16,606 nt of DNA from Pseudomonadota bacterium (GTDB taxonomy: Bacteria; Pseudomonadota; Alphaproteobacteria; Rhizobiales; Rhizobiaceae): NCBI GenBank assembly GCA_023451735.1, contig JAEXYH010000022.1:1-16606 (forward strand), in the 5' to 3' direction. This document shows positions 5,752 to 12,657 of the stretch, one piece after another (position 1 is the first letter of the stretch; each line of letters begins with the position of its first letter). The position numbers and the translations under genes were made by a program. The notes below the pieces were generated by a model. It ran no database searches, was not told where the DNA came from, and saw nothing but the letters and a program-made list of their open reading frames with translations.

Positions 5752-6257
5752 TGCTCGACGAGCTCAATCGAAAAATCGACCGCGCTAAGCATGCCACCGG
5801 AGCCTATCTCCAGGATCAGATAGAGCAGACACAATCGCTTGCGGTCTCCTACGCCGAGGCTATCGCGCTGTACGCAGCCGCGGCCATCTTCCTGATCGCT
5901 GCGGCGCTTGTCGGAGTTACGGCTGGTTTTCGCTGGATCGAAATCAACTATGGGCTCTTCGAGGCGTTTGGCGCTTTAGGTGCTTTCCTCGGATCATTCA
6001 TGGTCCTTTTCACCGCTTTCGCCGTTTACTGTTTGAAACGTCCTGCCCAGCGCATCGTGCCTCTCGCGAGCCGATTGCGGGTCGCAATCAGCTCGTCGCT
6101 CTCTCGCGACGAAATCGCGCCGGCGGCGGCCATCGCGTCGTTGTCTACGCGCAGCAGCGAGGCGCGCGTCGGTGCCGCCGTGTCTGCATCCGTCGTCGCG
6201 TCGTCTCTCTTCGCATGGGCGATGCTGCGGCGGCGAAATTCACGACGATCAGCTTAG
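5751..6257 (+). CDS. YqjE-like membrane protein (phage holin superfamily III-like)
   Basis: The 168-residue membrane protein has an N-terminal amphipathic helix (LNRKIDRAKHATGAYLQDQI). Two closely spaced membrane segments follow (about 38-58, IALYAAAAIFLIAAALVGV; about 73-96, ALGAFLGSFMVLFTAFAVY), then a polar linker. A third hydrophobic stretch (VGAAVSASVVASSLFAWAML) precedes a basic RRRNSRRS end. This resembles the actinobacterial/proteobacterial holin-X or YqjE family, found with DUF883 genes and implicated in envelope stress rather than lysis. I used the ATG at 5751, inside TGATG. A GTG at 5748 is in frame but less likely. No phage genes lie nearby, so a lytic role is unlikely. Confidence 0.78.
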   Translation: MLDELNRKIDRAKHATGAYLQDQIEQTQSLAVSYAEAIALYAAAAIFLIAAALVGVTAGFRWIEINYGLFEAFGALGAFLGSFMVLFTAFAVYCLKRPAQRIVPLASRLRVAISSSLSRDEIAPAAAIASLSTRSSEARVGAAVSASVVASSLFAWAMLRRRNSRRSA

Positions 6258-6279
6258 GCCGACCGTGGAGGAGCTACGA

Positions 6280-6412
6280 ATGCTTGTCGATCCTCCAATT
6301 TCGGGCGAAATCTTAACACCAACCGGGAGGCTGCAGGTTTAGTGGCCGCAGTGGCAAGTTCGATTCTTGCGGCGATGATCACCTCGCGCTTTATTTCGGG
6401 CGGGAGATTTTC
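6280..6412 (+). pseudogene. Displaced 5' end of the AI-2E transporter gene (two apparent frameshifts)
   Basis: An ATG at 6280 with a strong GGAGGAG site reads MLVDPPISGEILTPTGRLQV and stops at TAG 6340-6342. A GTG at 6342, overlapping that stop, continues in a second frame as VAAVASSILAAMIT, the expected start of the first membrane helix. The third frame, that of the main gene, supplies ALYFGREIFVPMALAIL, the family's conserved continuation. Two single missing bases, near 6338-6342 and near 6383-6386, would join all three into a normal AI-2E N-terminus. Alternatively, the 20-residue frame is a short leader peptide coupled to the GTG. Confidence 0.55.
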
Positions 6413-7939
6413 GTGCCGATGGCGTTAGCCATCCTGCTGACCTTCGTGCTGGCGCCCGCGGTGCACGCCTTGCAGCATATCCGGGTGCCGCGGAGCCTCG
6501 CCGTGGTGGCGGTTATCCTTTGTGCCTTCGCGTGCATCCTTGGTGTGGCCAGCCTATTAGCGGCGCAGTTAAACGATCTCGCCGGCGAGCTCCCTAAATA
6601 CCAAACGACCATCAGCCAGAAGATCAATTCCCTGCGGAGAACGACGGCCGGACGAGGGACGCTGGAACGCGCCTCCGATATGCTGAAGGATCTTAGCAAG
6701 GAGCTGGACAAGCCTGCACCTGCGGTTCGCAGCGGCCCCTCAGGGCAGGTCTCTCTAACGCCGTCCGGAACAATGACGCCGGTCTCGGTCGAGGTCCGCC
6801 AGCCCGATGCCAGCGCCCTCGAGAACTTGCGTACGGTCCTTTCGCCTCTGATCCACCCGTTGGCGACCACCGGAATCATTGTCATCTTCGTGATCTTCAT
6901 CTTGATCCAGAGGGTCCAGAGGGAAGATCTCCGTAACCGCTTGATCCGGCTGGCCGGCGCACACGACCTGCAGCGGACAACCGCTGCGCTCGACGATGCC
7001 GCCGCGCGTCTCAGCCGACTGTTTCTCACGCAAATTGCCGTCAACGGGGCGTTCGGCATCGTGATCGGTCTAGGATTGTGGGCCATCGGCATCCCGAGTC
7101 CTATTCTATGGGGCATACTGGCTGCTGTGCTGCGGTTTGTGCCGTATGTCGGCGCGGTAATCGCGGCGGCGTTCCCGTTGATCCTCGCCGTCGCCGTCGA
7201 CCCAGGCTGGTCGCTATTGCTCTGGACGGCGGCCCTATTCTTTGTGGTCGAGCCGCTAGTTGGTCACGTTATCGAACCACTAGTCTACGGACGCAGCACT
7301 GGCCTCTCGCCCGTCGCCGTTGTCGTCGCGGCAACCTTCTGGACCGCACTGTGGGGGCCGATCGGCCTCGTCCTCGCCACCCCGCTTACGGTTTGTCTCG
7401 TGGTCCTCGGTCGTCACGTGGAAAAGCTGCAATTCCTGGACGTTATGTTCCGCGACAGACCGGCCCTGACGCCGCCCGAGATCTTCTACCAGCGCATGCT
7501 CGCAGGAGATCCAACGGAAGCAGCCGAAAAGGCCGAGCAATTCCTCAAGGAGCGCTCGCTCGCCTCCTACTACGATCAGGTCGCTGTCCCTGGCCTACGC
7601 CTTGCGCAAAACGACTTTGACCGCGGCGCGCTGCAGCTCGAGCGGCAAGCGAAACTGCGGGACTCGGTTCGCGAGTTCACGTCAGACTTGGCCGAGATCA
7701 ACGAAGAGGACGAGGACGATGCCCCCACAACGGACACCGAGGCCGCGACCGCAGTAGATCGCAGCCCCGAGGAGGAGCCCGCGGAGCGCATACCCGTCCT
7801 TCAACAGGAGAATCTGGCGCCTGCGTGGCACGGAGACTGTGCGGTTCTGTGTGTGGCAGGACGATCGTTACTCGACGAAGCTGCGGCCTTGGCAATGGCA
7901 CACCTCGCTGAGGTGCATGGGATCGCCGCAAAGGCCTAG
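6413..7939 (+). CDS. AI-2E family transporter (PerM/TqsA-like permease), truncated at both ends
   Basis: The 508-residue intact frame holds most of an AI-2E family permease, a polytopic inner-membrane protein that in different members exports autoinducer-2 or other small molecules or works as a sodium/proton antiporter. It begins VPMALAILLTFVLAPAVHAL, the conserved end of helix 1. It then has the large soluble loop (LAGELPKYQTTISQKINSLR), helix pairs with FVIFILIQRVQREDLRNRLI and LRFVPYVGAVIAAAFPLILA, the typical VEPLVGHVIEPLVYGRSTGL block, and a long acidic linker (EEDEDDAPTTDTEA). The start is uncertain: GTG 6413 has GGGAG upstream, but half of helix 1 lies in other frames before it. TAG at 7937-7939 cuts off the C-terminal domain, which continues in the same frame. 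The gene is probably inactive or altered. Confidence 0.85.
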   Translation: MPMALAILLTFVLAPAVHALQHIRVPRSLAVVAVILCAFACILGVASLLAAQLNDLAGELPKYQTTISQKINSLRRTTAGRGTLERASDMLKDLSKELDKPAPAVRSGPSGQVSLTPSGTMTPVSVEVRQPDASALENLRTVLSPLIHPLATTGIIVIFVIFILIQRVQREDLRNRLIRLAGAHDLQRTTAALDDAAARLSRLFLTQIAVNGAFGIVIGLGLWAIGIPSPILWGILAAVLRFVPYVGAVIAAAFPLILAVAVDPGWSLLLWTAALFFVVEPLVGHVIEPLVYGRSTGLSPVAVVVAATFWTALWGPIGLVLATPLTVCLVVLGRHVEKLQFLDVMFRDRPALTPPEIFYQRMLAGDPTEAAEKAEQFLKERSLASYYDQVAVPGLRLAQNDFDRGALQLERQAKLRDSVREFTSDLAEINEEDEDDAPTTDTEAATAVDRSPEEEPAERIPVLQQENLAPAWHGDCAVLCVAGRSLLDEAAALAMAHLAEVHGIAAKA

Positions 7940-8269
7940 CCGTCGGAGGCGCTCGCCAACACCAACATCGTTCGATTGCAGCCGGATGGCGTGCAGGTTG
8001 TGTGTCTCGTCCACATGGGTGACGAGGTGTCGTCGCACACCCGGTTCGCGATCAGGCGGCTAAAGCGAAAGATGCCGAGCGCGCGAGTCATGCTTTGTTG
8101 GTGGTCGGGCCGGATCGATAAAGAGGCTGCGGAGCAACGTCGTCTGGAGGCGAGGGCGGATCTGATCGCGACGTCCCCCAGTCACGCGCTCACTATCCTT
8201 CTGGACGCCGCCGCGTCGGTCCCGATCACCACTCAGCCCGAGAGCGAGCTGGCAGAGATCGCGAAGTGA
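7940..8269 (+). pseudogene. 3' remainder of the AI-2E transporter after an amber stop
   Basis: Directly after TAG 7937-7939 the same frame stays open for 109 codons, to the stop at 8267-8269. It reads PSEALANTNIVRLQPDGVQV, VCLVHMGDEVSSHTRFAIRR and LKRKMPSARVMLCWWS. These look like the second half of the cytoplasmic C-terminal domain found in long Rhizobiales AI-2E proteins, whose first half (VLCVAGRSLLDEAAALAMAH) ends just before the stop. A single change, GAG or CAG to TAG, explains the split. The internal ATG-like start at 7976 is a TTG without a good ribosome site, so a separate gene is unlikely. Confidence 0.7.
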
Positions 8270-8457
8270 ATAAATTTCGCGGGCGGATGCAGAGTGCAAT
8301 GCGGGGCACGTCGATTGCGCTGCCTAGCTGCGGAGCTTGGCGGATTACCGGGAATAAACGCTCTCCGAACTGTCTAGACGCTCGGCCGGTGTGGTCAGTG
8401 TAGGACAAGCACCTCGTAGGACGCGTCGTGCGCGAACGCCCTTTGGGGACGCGCAGC

Positions 8458-8685
8458 TCAACGGCCACCAAGGTAAGCCTGGATCACCTTCAAGGCCCCT
8501 TCCGGTTTGTCGAACTTGTCGGCGGCAAAGCTTTTCATCGGACTCCAGTGGGGCCCGTGTGTCGTGATTCCGAACTTGCCATCCTCGCCGCGGCGGACGC
8601 GGCCGATGATCTCCTGTCGCTCGGTCCATACAAGCAACCAGGTCTCCGGGAATTCGTTGTGCGGTTGCAGCTCGATGGTGGCCAT
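8458..8685 (-). CDS. Small conserved-looking hypothetical protein
   Basis: The 75-residue soluble protein has no recognisable domain. It begins MATIELQPHNEFPETWLLVW and contains a Gly/His-rich middle (GKFGITTHGPHWSPMKSF) and an amphipathic C-terminal helix (DKPEGALKVIQAYLGGR). The composition looks like a folded small protein with a beta-rich front and a helical tail. Codon use is coding-like. The ribosome site (GGACAGG) is only moderate. It diverges from the acyl-CoA dehydrogenase gene, and a GGAAC-type promoter candidate lies 31 bases upstream. The long plus-strand frame over the same bases is the artefactual upstream extension of the dehydrogenase. Confidence 0.65.
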   Translation of the reverse strand: MATIELQPHNEFPETWLLVWTERQEIIGRVRRGEDGKFGITTHGPHWSPMKSFAADKFDKPEGALKVIQAYLGGR

Positions 8686-8715
8686 GACGCCTGTCCGTTG
8701 GAAGCGATACCTGAC

Positions 8716-8740
8716 AAAGGCGGATATGCGTCGTTGTTCC
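8716..8740 (-). promoter_or_regulatory. Candidate GGAAC promoter for the small gene at 8685
   Basis: Minus-strand GGAAC (8740-8736) is followed after 16 bases by CTTT (8719-8716), 31 bases before the ATG. It forms an inverted pair with GGAAC at 8749-8753 on the other strand (GTTCC-N8-GGAAC). Confidence 0.3.
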
Positions 8741-8748
8741 GGCTTGTT

Positions 8749-8773
8749 GGAACAAGCGGCGTGTTGCGGACTT
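8749..8773 (+). promoter_or_regulatory. Candidate GGAAC promoter for the dehydrogenase cassette
   Basis: GGAAC (8749-8753) is followed after 16 bases by ACTT (8770-8773). If it is used, transcription would begin near 8780, so the dehydrogenase would have to start downstream of the GTG at 8761, for example at ATT 8803. Confidence 0.25.
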
Positions 8774-9906
8774 CAAAATCGCAGCAACGCGAGGAAAAGA
8801 CCATTCTAGCTCCAGCGAACCGATCCATTGAGGACATCTTCGAATTCGCCGCGAAAGCTGCGCAGCGGGCCGAAAAGACCGACACCGATGCGTTTGTCGC
8901 ACCGGAGGTTTGGGAGGATTTTCATTCCAGCGGTTTGGGCACGAGCCCGTTGCCGGAGGCATTTGGCGGCGCAGGTCTCTGGGAACCGCGACACGGTGAA
9001 CGCCTTTGCACGATTCTGCGGGCCCTCGGCGCGGCGGACCTGTCGATCGCCCGGCTATACGAGGGGCATCTCAACGCCGTTGGCTTGGTATGCCGCTATG
9101 GCTCAAAAGCGCAGATTGAAGATTTGGCGGCGGACGTGGCTGCCGGAGCACTTTCCGCGGTGTGGGGAGCCGACGACGTGGAGGGGCTTACGATCGTCTC
9201 CGGCCAAGCCGGCGAGATATTGAAAGGACGAAAGATACTTGCTTCGGGAGCAGGCTTCGTCACGCGTCCTCTGGTCACTGCTAAAGGAATGCGTGGACAG
9301 CAGATGTGCTTGCTGGATCTCGAAACGGGATACGTTCACGACATTGACGGCTGGCAGGCCCAAGGGATGCGTGCGACGGCGACAGGGACAGTGGAATTCA
9401 CCGGGCGCTCCGTTGGCGCCCGGGAAATTGTCGGCGATCCCGGCGACTTCATGCTGCAGCCGCATTTCTCCGGCGGAGCTTGGCGGTTCTGTGCTGCACA
9501 TGTCGGCGCGACGGAACGTCTGGTGGATCTGTTCCGGGGTCATCTGAGGTCCTCCGGCAGAGGCGAGGACGCCTATCAGCTTGAGCGGTTGGCTGGCTGC
9601 GTGGCGGATGCGACGACCGCACGTTTCTGGGTGGAAGAGGCCGCACGGCGGCTCGCATCGGACACCGATCCCGAAAGCATCGTCGCATTCGTGAACCTCA
9701 CTCGAATGGTTGTCGAGAGATCGGCTTTGAACGTCATGGAGAGGGTTCAGAGAGGCGTCGGCCTCCGCGCCTTCGTGAAGCCCAACGACGTGGAGCGCGT
9801 CTGCAGGGACTTGGCAACCTATCTGCGTCAGCCCATGCCCGATCTGGCAATGAGTGACGGCGCGCGCGTCTTTCTCAACACGGCGCTTCCGGTGGGGGAA
9901 TTCTGA
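8761..9906 (+). CDS. Acyl-CoA dehydrogenase-like flavoprotein
   Basis: The protein of about 381 residues has the layout of acyl-CoA dehydrogenases: a helical N-terminal domain (LGTSPLPEAFGGAGLW, RLCTILRALGAADLSIARL, HLNAVGLVCRYGS), a beta middle domain (GALSAVWGADDV, ILKGRKILASGAGFV), and a C-terminal helical bundle (ARFWVEEAARRLA, FVNLTRMVVERSALNVMERV). The C-terminal domain is divergent and I cannot place the catalytic Glu, so the substrate need not be an acyl-CoA. The family transfers electrons through FAD. The start is ambiguous. GTG 8761 is the nearest common start codon, but GAGGA at 8791-8795 sits 7 bases before an in-frame ATT at 8803. Its stop overlaps the PIG-L start as TGATG, so it leads a coupled cassette. 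Confidence 0.82.
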   Translation: MLRTSKSQQREEKTILAPANRSIEDIFEFAAKAAQRAEKTDTDAFVAPEVWEDFHSSGLGTSPLPEAFGGAGLWEPRHGERLCTILRALGAADLSIARLYEGHLNAVGLVCRYGSKAQIEDLAADVAAGALSAVWGADDVEGLTIVSGQAGEILKGRKILASGAGFVTRPLVTAKGMRGQQMCLLDLETGYVHDIDGWQAQGMRATATGTVEFTGRSVGAREIVGDPGDFMLQPHFSGGAWRFCAAHVGATERLVDLFRGHLRSSGRGEDAYQLERLAGCVADATTARFWVEEAARRLASDTDPESIVAFVNLTRMVVERSALNVMERVQRGVGLRAFVKPNDVERVCRDLATYLRQPMPDLAMSDGARVFLNTALPVGEF

Positions 9907-10643
9907 TGAAAATCGCGCAGTATCTGGAGGCGGCAAGGAAGCTACCAATCATCAGCCGCGAAGAATTGACAGGCAAAGCGCCGTTCGTGGTCCTGTCGCC
10001 GCATCCAGACGACGAGACCCTCGGCCTAGGCGGCCTCATCGCGCAAGCGCGCTCGGCCGGCCAAGAGGTTCATGTGGTGGTCCTGACGGACGGGGCAGGA
10101 TCACATCCCAATTCGATCGCATATCCGCCCGAAAAGCTGGTCGATCTTCGCAAAGCGGAAGTTCGCGCCGCTGGAGAGATTCTCGGCGTGGATCCGGCTT
10201 GTGTCCATTACCTCGACCTACCCGATACAATGGCTCCCTCTGAGGGACCGGCGTTCAATGAGGCGGTCAGGTTCGTGTCCGAACTCCTCCGTATGACGGG
10301 AGCAAAGAATCTGTTCGTGACTTGGGATCAGGACCCCCACTGCGACCACAAGGCGGCCGCCATTCTCGCAAACGCCGTTCGGGCTGATAACCCGCTCGTT
10401 CATCTCTGGGCCTACCCGATCTGGGGATGGCATTTGGATCCCGAAGAGCATCTGCCTGGGGAGCCGCGGGGGCACCGTCTGGATATCCGTCTCGAGCGCG
10501 CAGTAAAGGACAAGGCTATCGCCGCTCACGCGTCACAGATGTCCAGCCTGATCGAAGACGATCCGACCGGCTTTCGCTTTACTGAAGAGACGCTCGCACC
10601 ATTCACAGGCAACTACGAATACGTGTTCGAGATCCAGCCATGA
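9906..10643 (+). CDS. PIG-L family zinc-dependent deacetylase
   Basis: The 245-residue protein is a PIG-L/LmbE family metalloenzyme. These hydrolyse the N-acetyl group of GlcNAc-type sugars, as in mycothiol, bacillithiol, GPI-anchor and antibiotic biosynthesis. The zinc-site motif PHPDDE is at 32-37, and the second metal motif DPHCDHKAA is at 143-151 with His145 and His148. An Asp-rich VVLTDGAGSHP strand follows the first motif at 57-68. All key residues are present, so it should be active. No signal peptide is visible, so it is cytoplasmic. It overlaps the dehydrogenase by one base and the methyltransferase by four (ATGA), and all three are probably made together. The context suggests an amino sugar as substrate, but this is inference. 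Confidence 0.93.
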   Translation: MKIAQYLEAARKLPIISREELTGKAPFVVLSPHPDDETLGLGGLIAQARSAGQEVHVVVLTDGAGSHPNSIAYPPEKLVDLRKAEVRAAGEILGVDPACVHYLDLPDTMAPSEGPAFNEAVRFVSELLRMTGAKNLFVTWDQDPHCDHKAAAILANAVRADNPLVHLWAYPIWGWHLDPEEHLPGEPRGHRLDIRLERAVKDKAIAAHASQMSSLIEDDPTGFRFTEETLAPFTGNYEYVFEIQP

Positions 10644-11215
10644 CGCGGCATACCGAAAGCATGCCCGCGGAGTACTTCGAAGGTCGGTATCAGGAGGATA
10701 TCGATCCGTGGGACTTCCGTAGCAGCCCGTACGAACGCGAAAAGTACGATGCGACGCTGACCGCTCTTAGCAAGCCGATCTACCAGCGCGTCCTGGAGGT
10801 TGGATGCTCTATCGGTGTGCTAACAGCCAAGCTCGCGAGACGAAGCGGGCGGTTGCTAGCGATCGACGCATCGCAAAAGGCGATCGACGCGGCACATGAG
10901 AATGCCCCGTCGAACGTGACATTCGAGAAAAGAGTTCTGCCAGGGGATTTCCCCGAAGGTCCATTCGACCTGATCGTGCTCTCGGAAGTCCTGTACTACT
11001 TCAGCGAAGCTGATCTCCGCTTGGTCGCGGATCTGTGCTGCGCGGCGCTGGCGCCGGGCGGCGAGATGGTGCTGTGTCACTGGCTCGGGGAGACCGATTA
11101 TCCTCTGACCGGTCGTCAAGCCAGCGATATCTTCGCCGAAGCCGCGGTCATGCGGGCTCCGTCTCGCCGGATCCTTCGCGATGACGTTTATCGCTTGGAA
11201 ACATTGTCGCCCTAG
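10640..11215 (+). CDS. NodS-like SAM-dependent methyltransferase
   Basis: The 191-residue class I methyltransferase starts with YFEGRYQEDIDPWDFRSSPY and EREKYDATL. This N-terminal block is typical of the NodS family, which N-methylates the deacetylated amino sugar of Nod factors. The SAM motif I VLEVGCSIG is at 51-59, the acidic strand-2 residue is in LLAIDAS at 72-78, and FDLIVLSEVLYYF is motif IV. The C-terminal part (MVLCHWLGETDYPLTGRQAS) is also family-like. The rest of a nod cluster is absent, so the name nodS is not applied. Its ATG overlaps the PIG-L stop (ATGA), so deacetylation and methylation may act in sequence on one sugar nitrogen. Its last 68 bases overlap the convergent glycosyltransferase gene. 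Confidence 0.88.
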   Translation: MTRHTESMPAEYFEGRYQEDIDPWDFRSSPYEREKYDATLTALSKPIYQRVLEVGCSIGVLTAKLARRSGRLLAIDASQKAIDAAHENAPSNVTFEKRVLPGDFPEGPFDLIVLSEVLYYFSEADLRLVADLCCAALAPGGEMVLCHWLGETDYPLTGRQASDIFAEAAVMRAPSRRILRDDVYRLETLSP

Positions 11216-12311
11216 GGCGTTCCGCGCAGAAAGTTGCCAGGACCAATCGCGCAGCGCAAATCTCACGCGGGAGCTGGGAAGGGCGCAAAGTGCGTCGCCT
11301 ACTTAAAACCGGGCTTGCTGCCGAAACAGCTTCCCAAGCCTCGAGGAAGGTCGCCTCCTCGGCCCGGAGACGCGGAATGAGGTCGCGGGGGATAACGATC
11401 CGCGCGGAGTAGGCATCGATATCCAGAATACCTATCCATGCCCTGCGGAAAAGCGATCTGCAAAGGGCTCGCCGCGTCAGGTGCAGCGCCGGCTCCAGAT
11501 CTTCATCGCAGGGAGCGTCGAGGTCCGTCAGGCGGCGCTGCATCGTGTCTGCCGCGCCGCCCACCGCTCGCCCCACCAGGCGGCAGGACGTCTGTACGGT
11601 CACATCCAGCGAATGCCTAACCTTGAAGCCAGCTTCTTCAAGCGAGGCCGTTAGCGCCGCATCTTCACCCAGTGGCCGAGCCGGGAGACCTCCGATCGCC
11701 CTATAGGCTCTGGCCGTGACAGCAAGGCTTGCGCCGGACGAGACCCGGTGGTTCGGCCATGGATCGTGGGCCCGCGGATCGCAGCGCGCGAGGATCTCGG
11801 CGACCAGGCTGAGATAGGTGTCTTCCAGACGCCCTCTCCGCATGAAGCTGCCACCGAGCGAGACGATCTCGGTAGGCACAGCGTCGACGTAGCCAGCGAC
11901 GCAATCGACGCCCTTGGACATTTCCTGAAGATTGGACCAGACCCATGTCGGGCTGACGCATGAGTCCGCGTCCGTGGTCATGACGACGCCCGCGTCACCT
12001 AACTCGTCGAGACGATCGGCCGCCAAGTCCATCGCGCGCTTGCGCGCCCATCCAGCATTGGACATCTCAGGGGGGAGACGTTCCTCGGCAACGACCACAC
12101 GCTGCGGAAGAGACTTCGCGATGCGTTCGGTGATGGCAAACGTATCGTCCGTGCAGTTGTTGGCGAAAACGAGTATCTCGAAAGCGTCTGCGGACAACGG
12201 CGACCCGTAACGGTCCCGCTGCGCCGCGAGCGCGGCCAGGCATGCGCCGATGCGCTCGGCCTCGTTGCAAGCGGGGATCGCTATAATGGTGAAAGCAGGA
12301 GCTGCGGCCAT
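11148..12311 (-). CDS. Family 2 glycosyltransferase
   Basis: The 387-residue protein has a GT-A, GT2-type catalytic domain: IPACNEAERIGACLAAL (12-28), VFANNCTDDT (48-57) and the metal/nucleotide-sugar DXD motif within MTTDADSCVSP (111-121). An acceptor-side block WPNHRVSSGASLAVTARAY is followed by a PLGEDAAL motif equivalent to the family ED. No membrane helix is visible, so it is soluble or peripheral. I chose ATG 12311 because it directly precedes the first GT strand. The upstream extension to 12512 has no family features. It converges on the methyltransferase and overlaps its 3' end by 68 bases. The C-terminal 25 or so residues inside that overlap look added on. In function it probably belongs with the cassette on the other strand. 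Confidence 0.9.
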   Translation of the reverse strand: MAAAPAFTIIAIPACNEAERIGACLAALAAQRDRYGSPLSADAFEILVFANNCTDDTFAITERIAKSLPQRVVVAEERLPPEMSNAGWARKRAMDLAADRLDELGDAGVVMTTDADSCVSPTWVWSNLQEMSKGVDCVAGYVDAVPTEIVSLGGSFMRRGRLEDTYLSLVAEILARCDPRAHDPWPNHRVSSGASLAVTARAYRAIGGLPARPLGEDAALTASLEEAGFKVRHSLDVTVQTSCRLVGRAVGGAADTMQRRLTDLDAPCDEDLEPALHLTRRALCRSLFRRAWIGILDIDAYSARIVIPRDLIPRLRAEEATFLEAWEAVSAASPVLSRRRTLRPSQLPREICAARLVLATFCAERPRATMFPSDKRHREGSGETEPA

Positions 12312-12341
12312 GGTTTGGAACGTCCTTTTCGATCGCGCCTG

Positions 12342-12368
12342 CCAATGTGCTGCATTCTTACAGGTTCC
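12342..12368 (-). promoter_or_regulatory. Candidate EcfG-type promoter for the glycosyltransferase
   Basis: Minus-strand GGAAC (12368-12364) is followed after 16 bases by CATTGG (12347-12342), 31 bases before ATG 12311. It has the same GGAAC-N16-CATTGG form as the element at 2237-2263. Confidence 0.35.
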
Positions 12369-12590
12369 CAGGGCGCAAGGTCCGTAGACGCTCGATAGCT
12401 TCGTTTTAAGGGAAGCGATCAAGTGGCAATGGAGCGTGACTGGCCCCAGCCACAAGGTGGCCAGAACCATCGCACCCGCGGCACGCGTGCGACCCTGATC
12501 AACGCAGGGCACGCCGATTCAACAAGCGGCGATGAACTTCCTCGGCATCTCGGTCCGTGGGTCATATCTGACAAGTATAAAGAGATGCGT

Positions 12591-12606
12591 CGTCTCAAAT
12601 GAGACG
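12591..12606. promoter_or_regulatory. Perfect dyad, candidate operator
   Basis: CGTCTCA and TGAGACG form 7-bp inverted arms around an AA centre. Outer GATG (12585-12588) and CATC (12609-12612) arms can also pair, if imperfectly spaced. The site lies just downstream of a TATAAA hexamer and 51 bases before the ATG at 12658. That is where a repressor would block initiation. Confidence 0.45.
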
Positions 12607-12657
12607 ATCATCGGGCTCTTCGGGTTTATAAGTCGGCGAGAGCTTGGAGGATCGCTG

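Larger units (their letters stand above)
12312..12657. other. Divergent regulatory spacer
   Basis: No gene is supported. The spacer contains the glycosyltransferase promoter candidate (12342-12368), a TATAAA hexamer at about 12576-12581, a 7-bp perfect dyad (12591-12606), and the GGAGG ribosome site of the next gene. Confidence 0.5.

Noticed and set aside
6391..7116. Minus-strand frame of 241 codons
   Set aside because: It is opposite the transporter's conserved membrane segments, and its composition (Arg/Ser/Ala) is typical of an antisense shadow.
8428..8760. Upstream extension of the dehydrogenase frame
   Set aside because: It covers the small minus-strand gene and shows no dehydrogenase similarity. 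The family's N-terminus begins after 8803.
9103..9948. Minus-strand frame of 281 codons
   Set aside because: It lies opposite the acyl-CoA dehydrogenase domains and has no family features or ribosome site.
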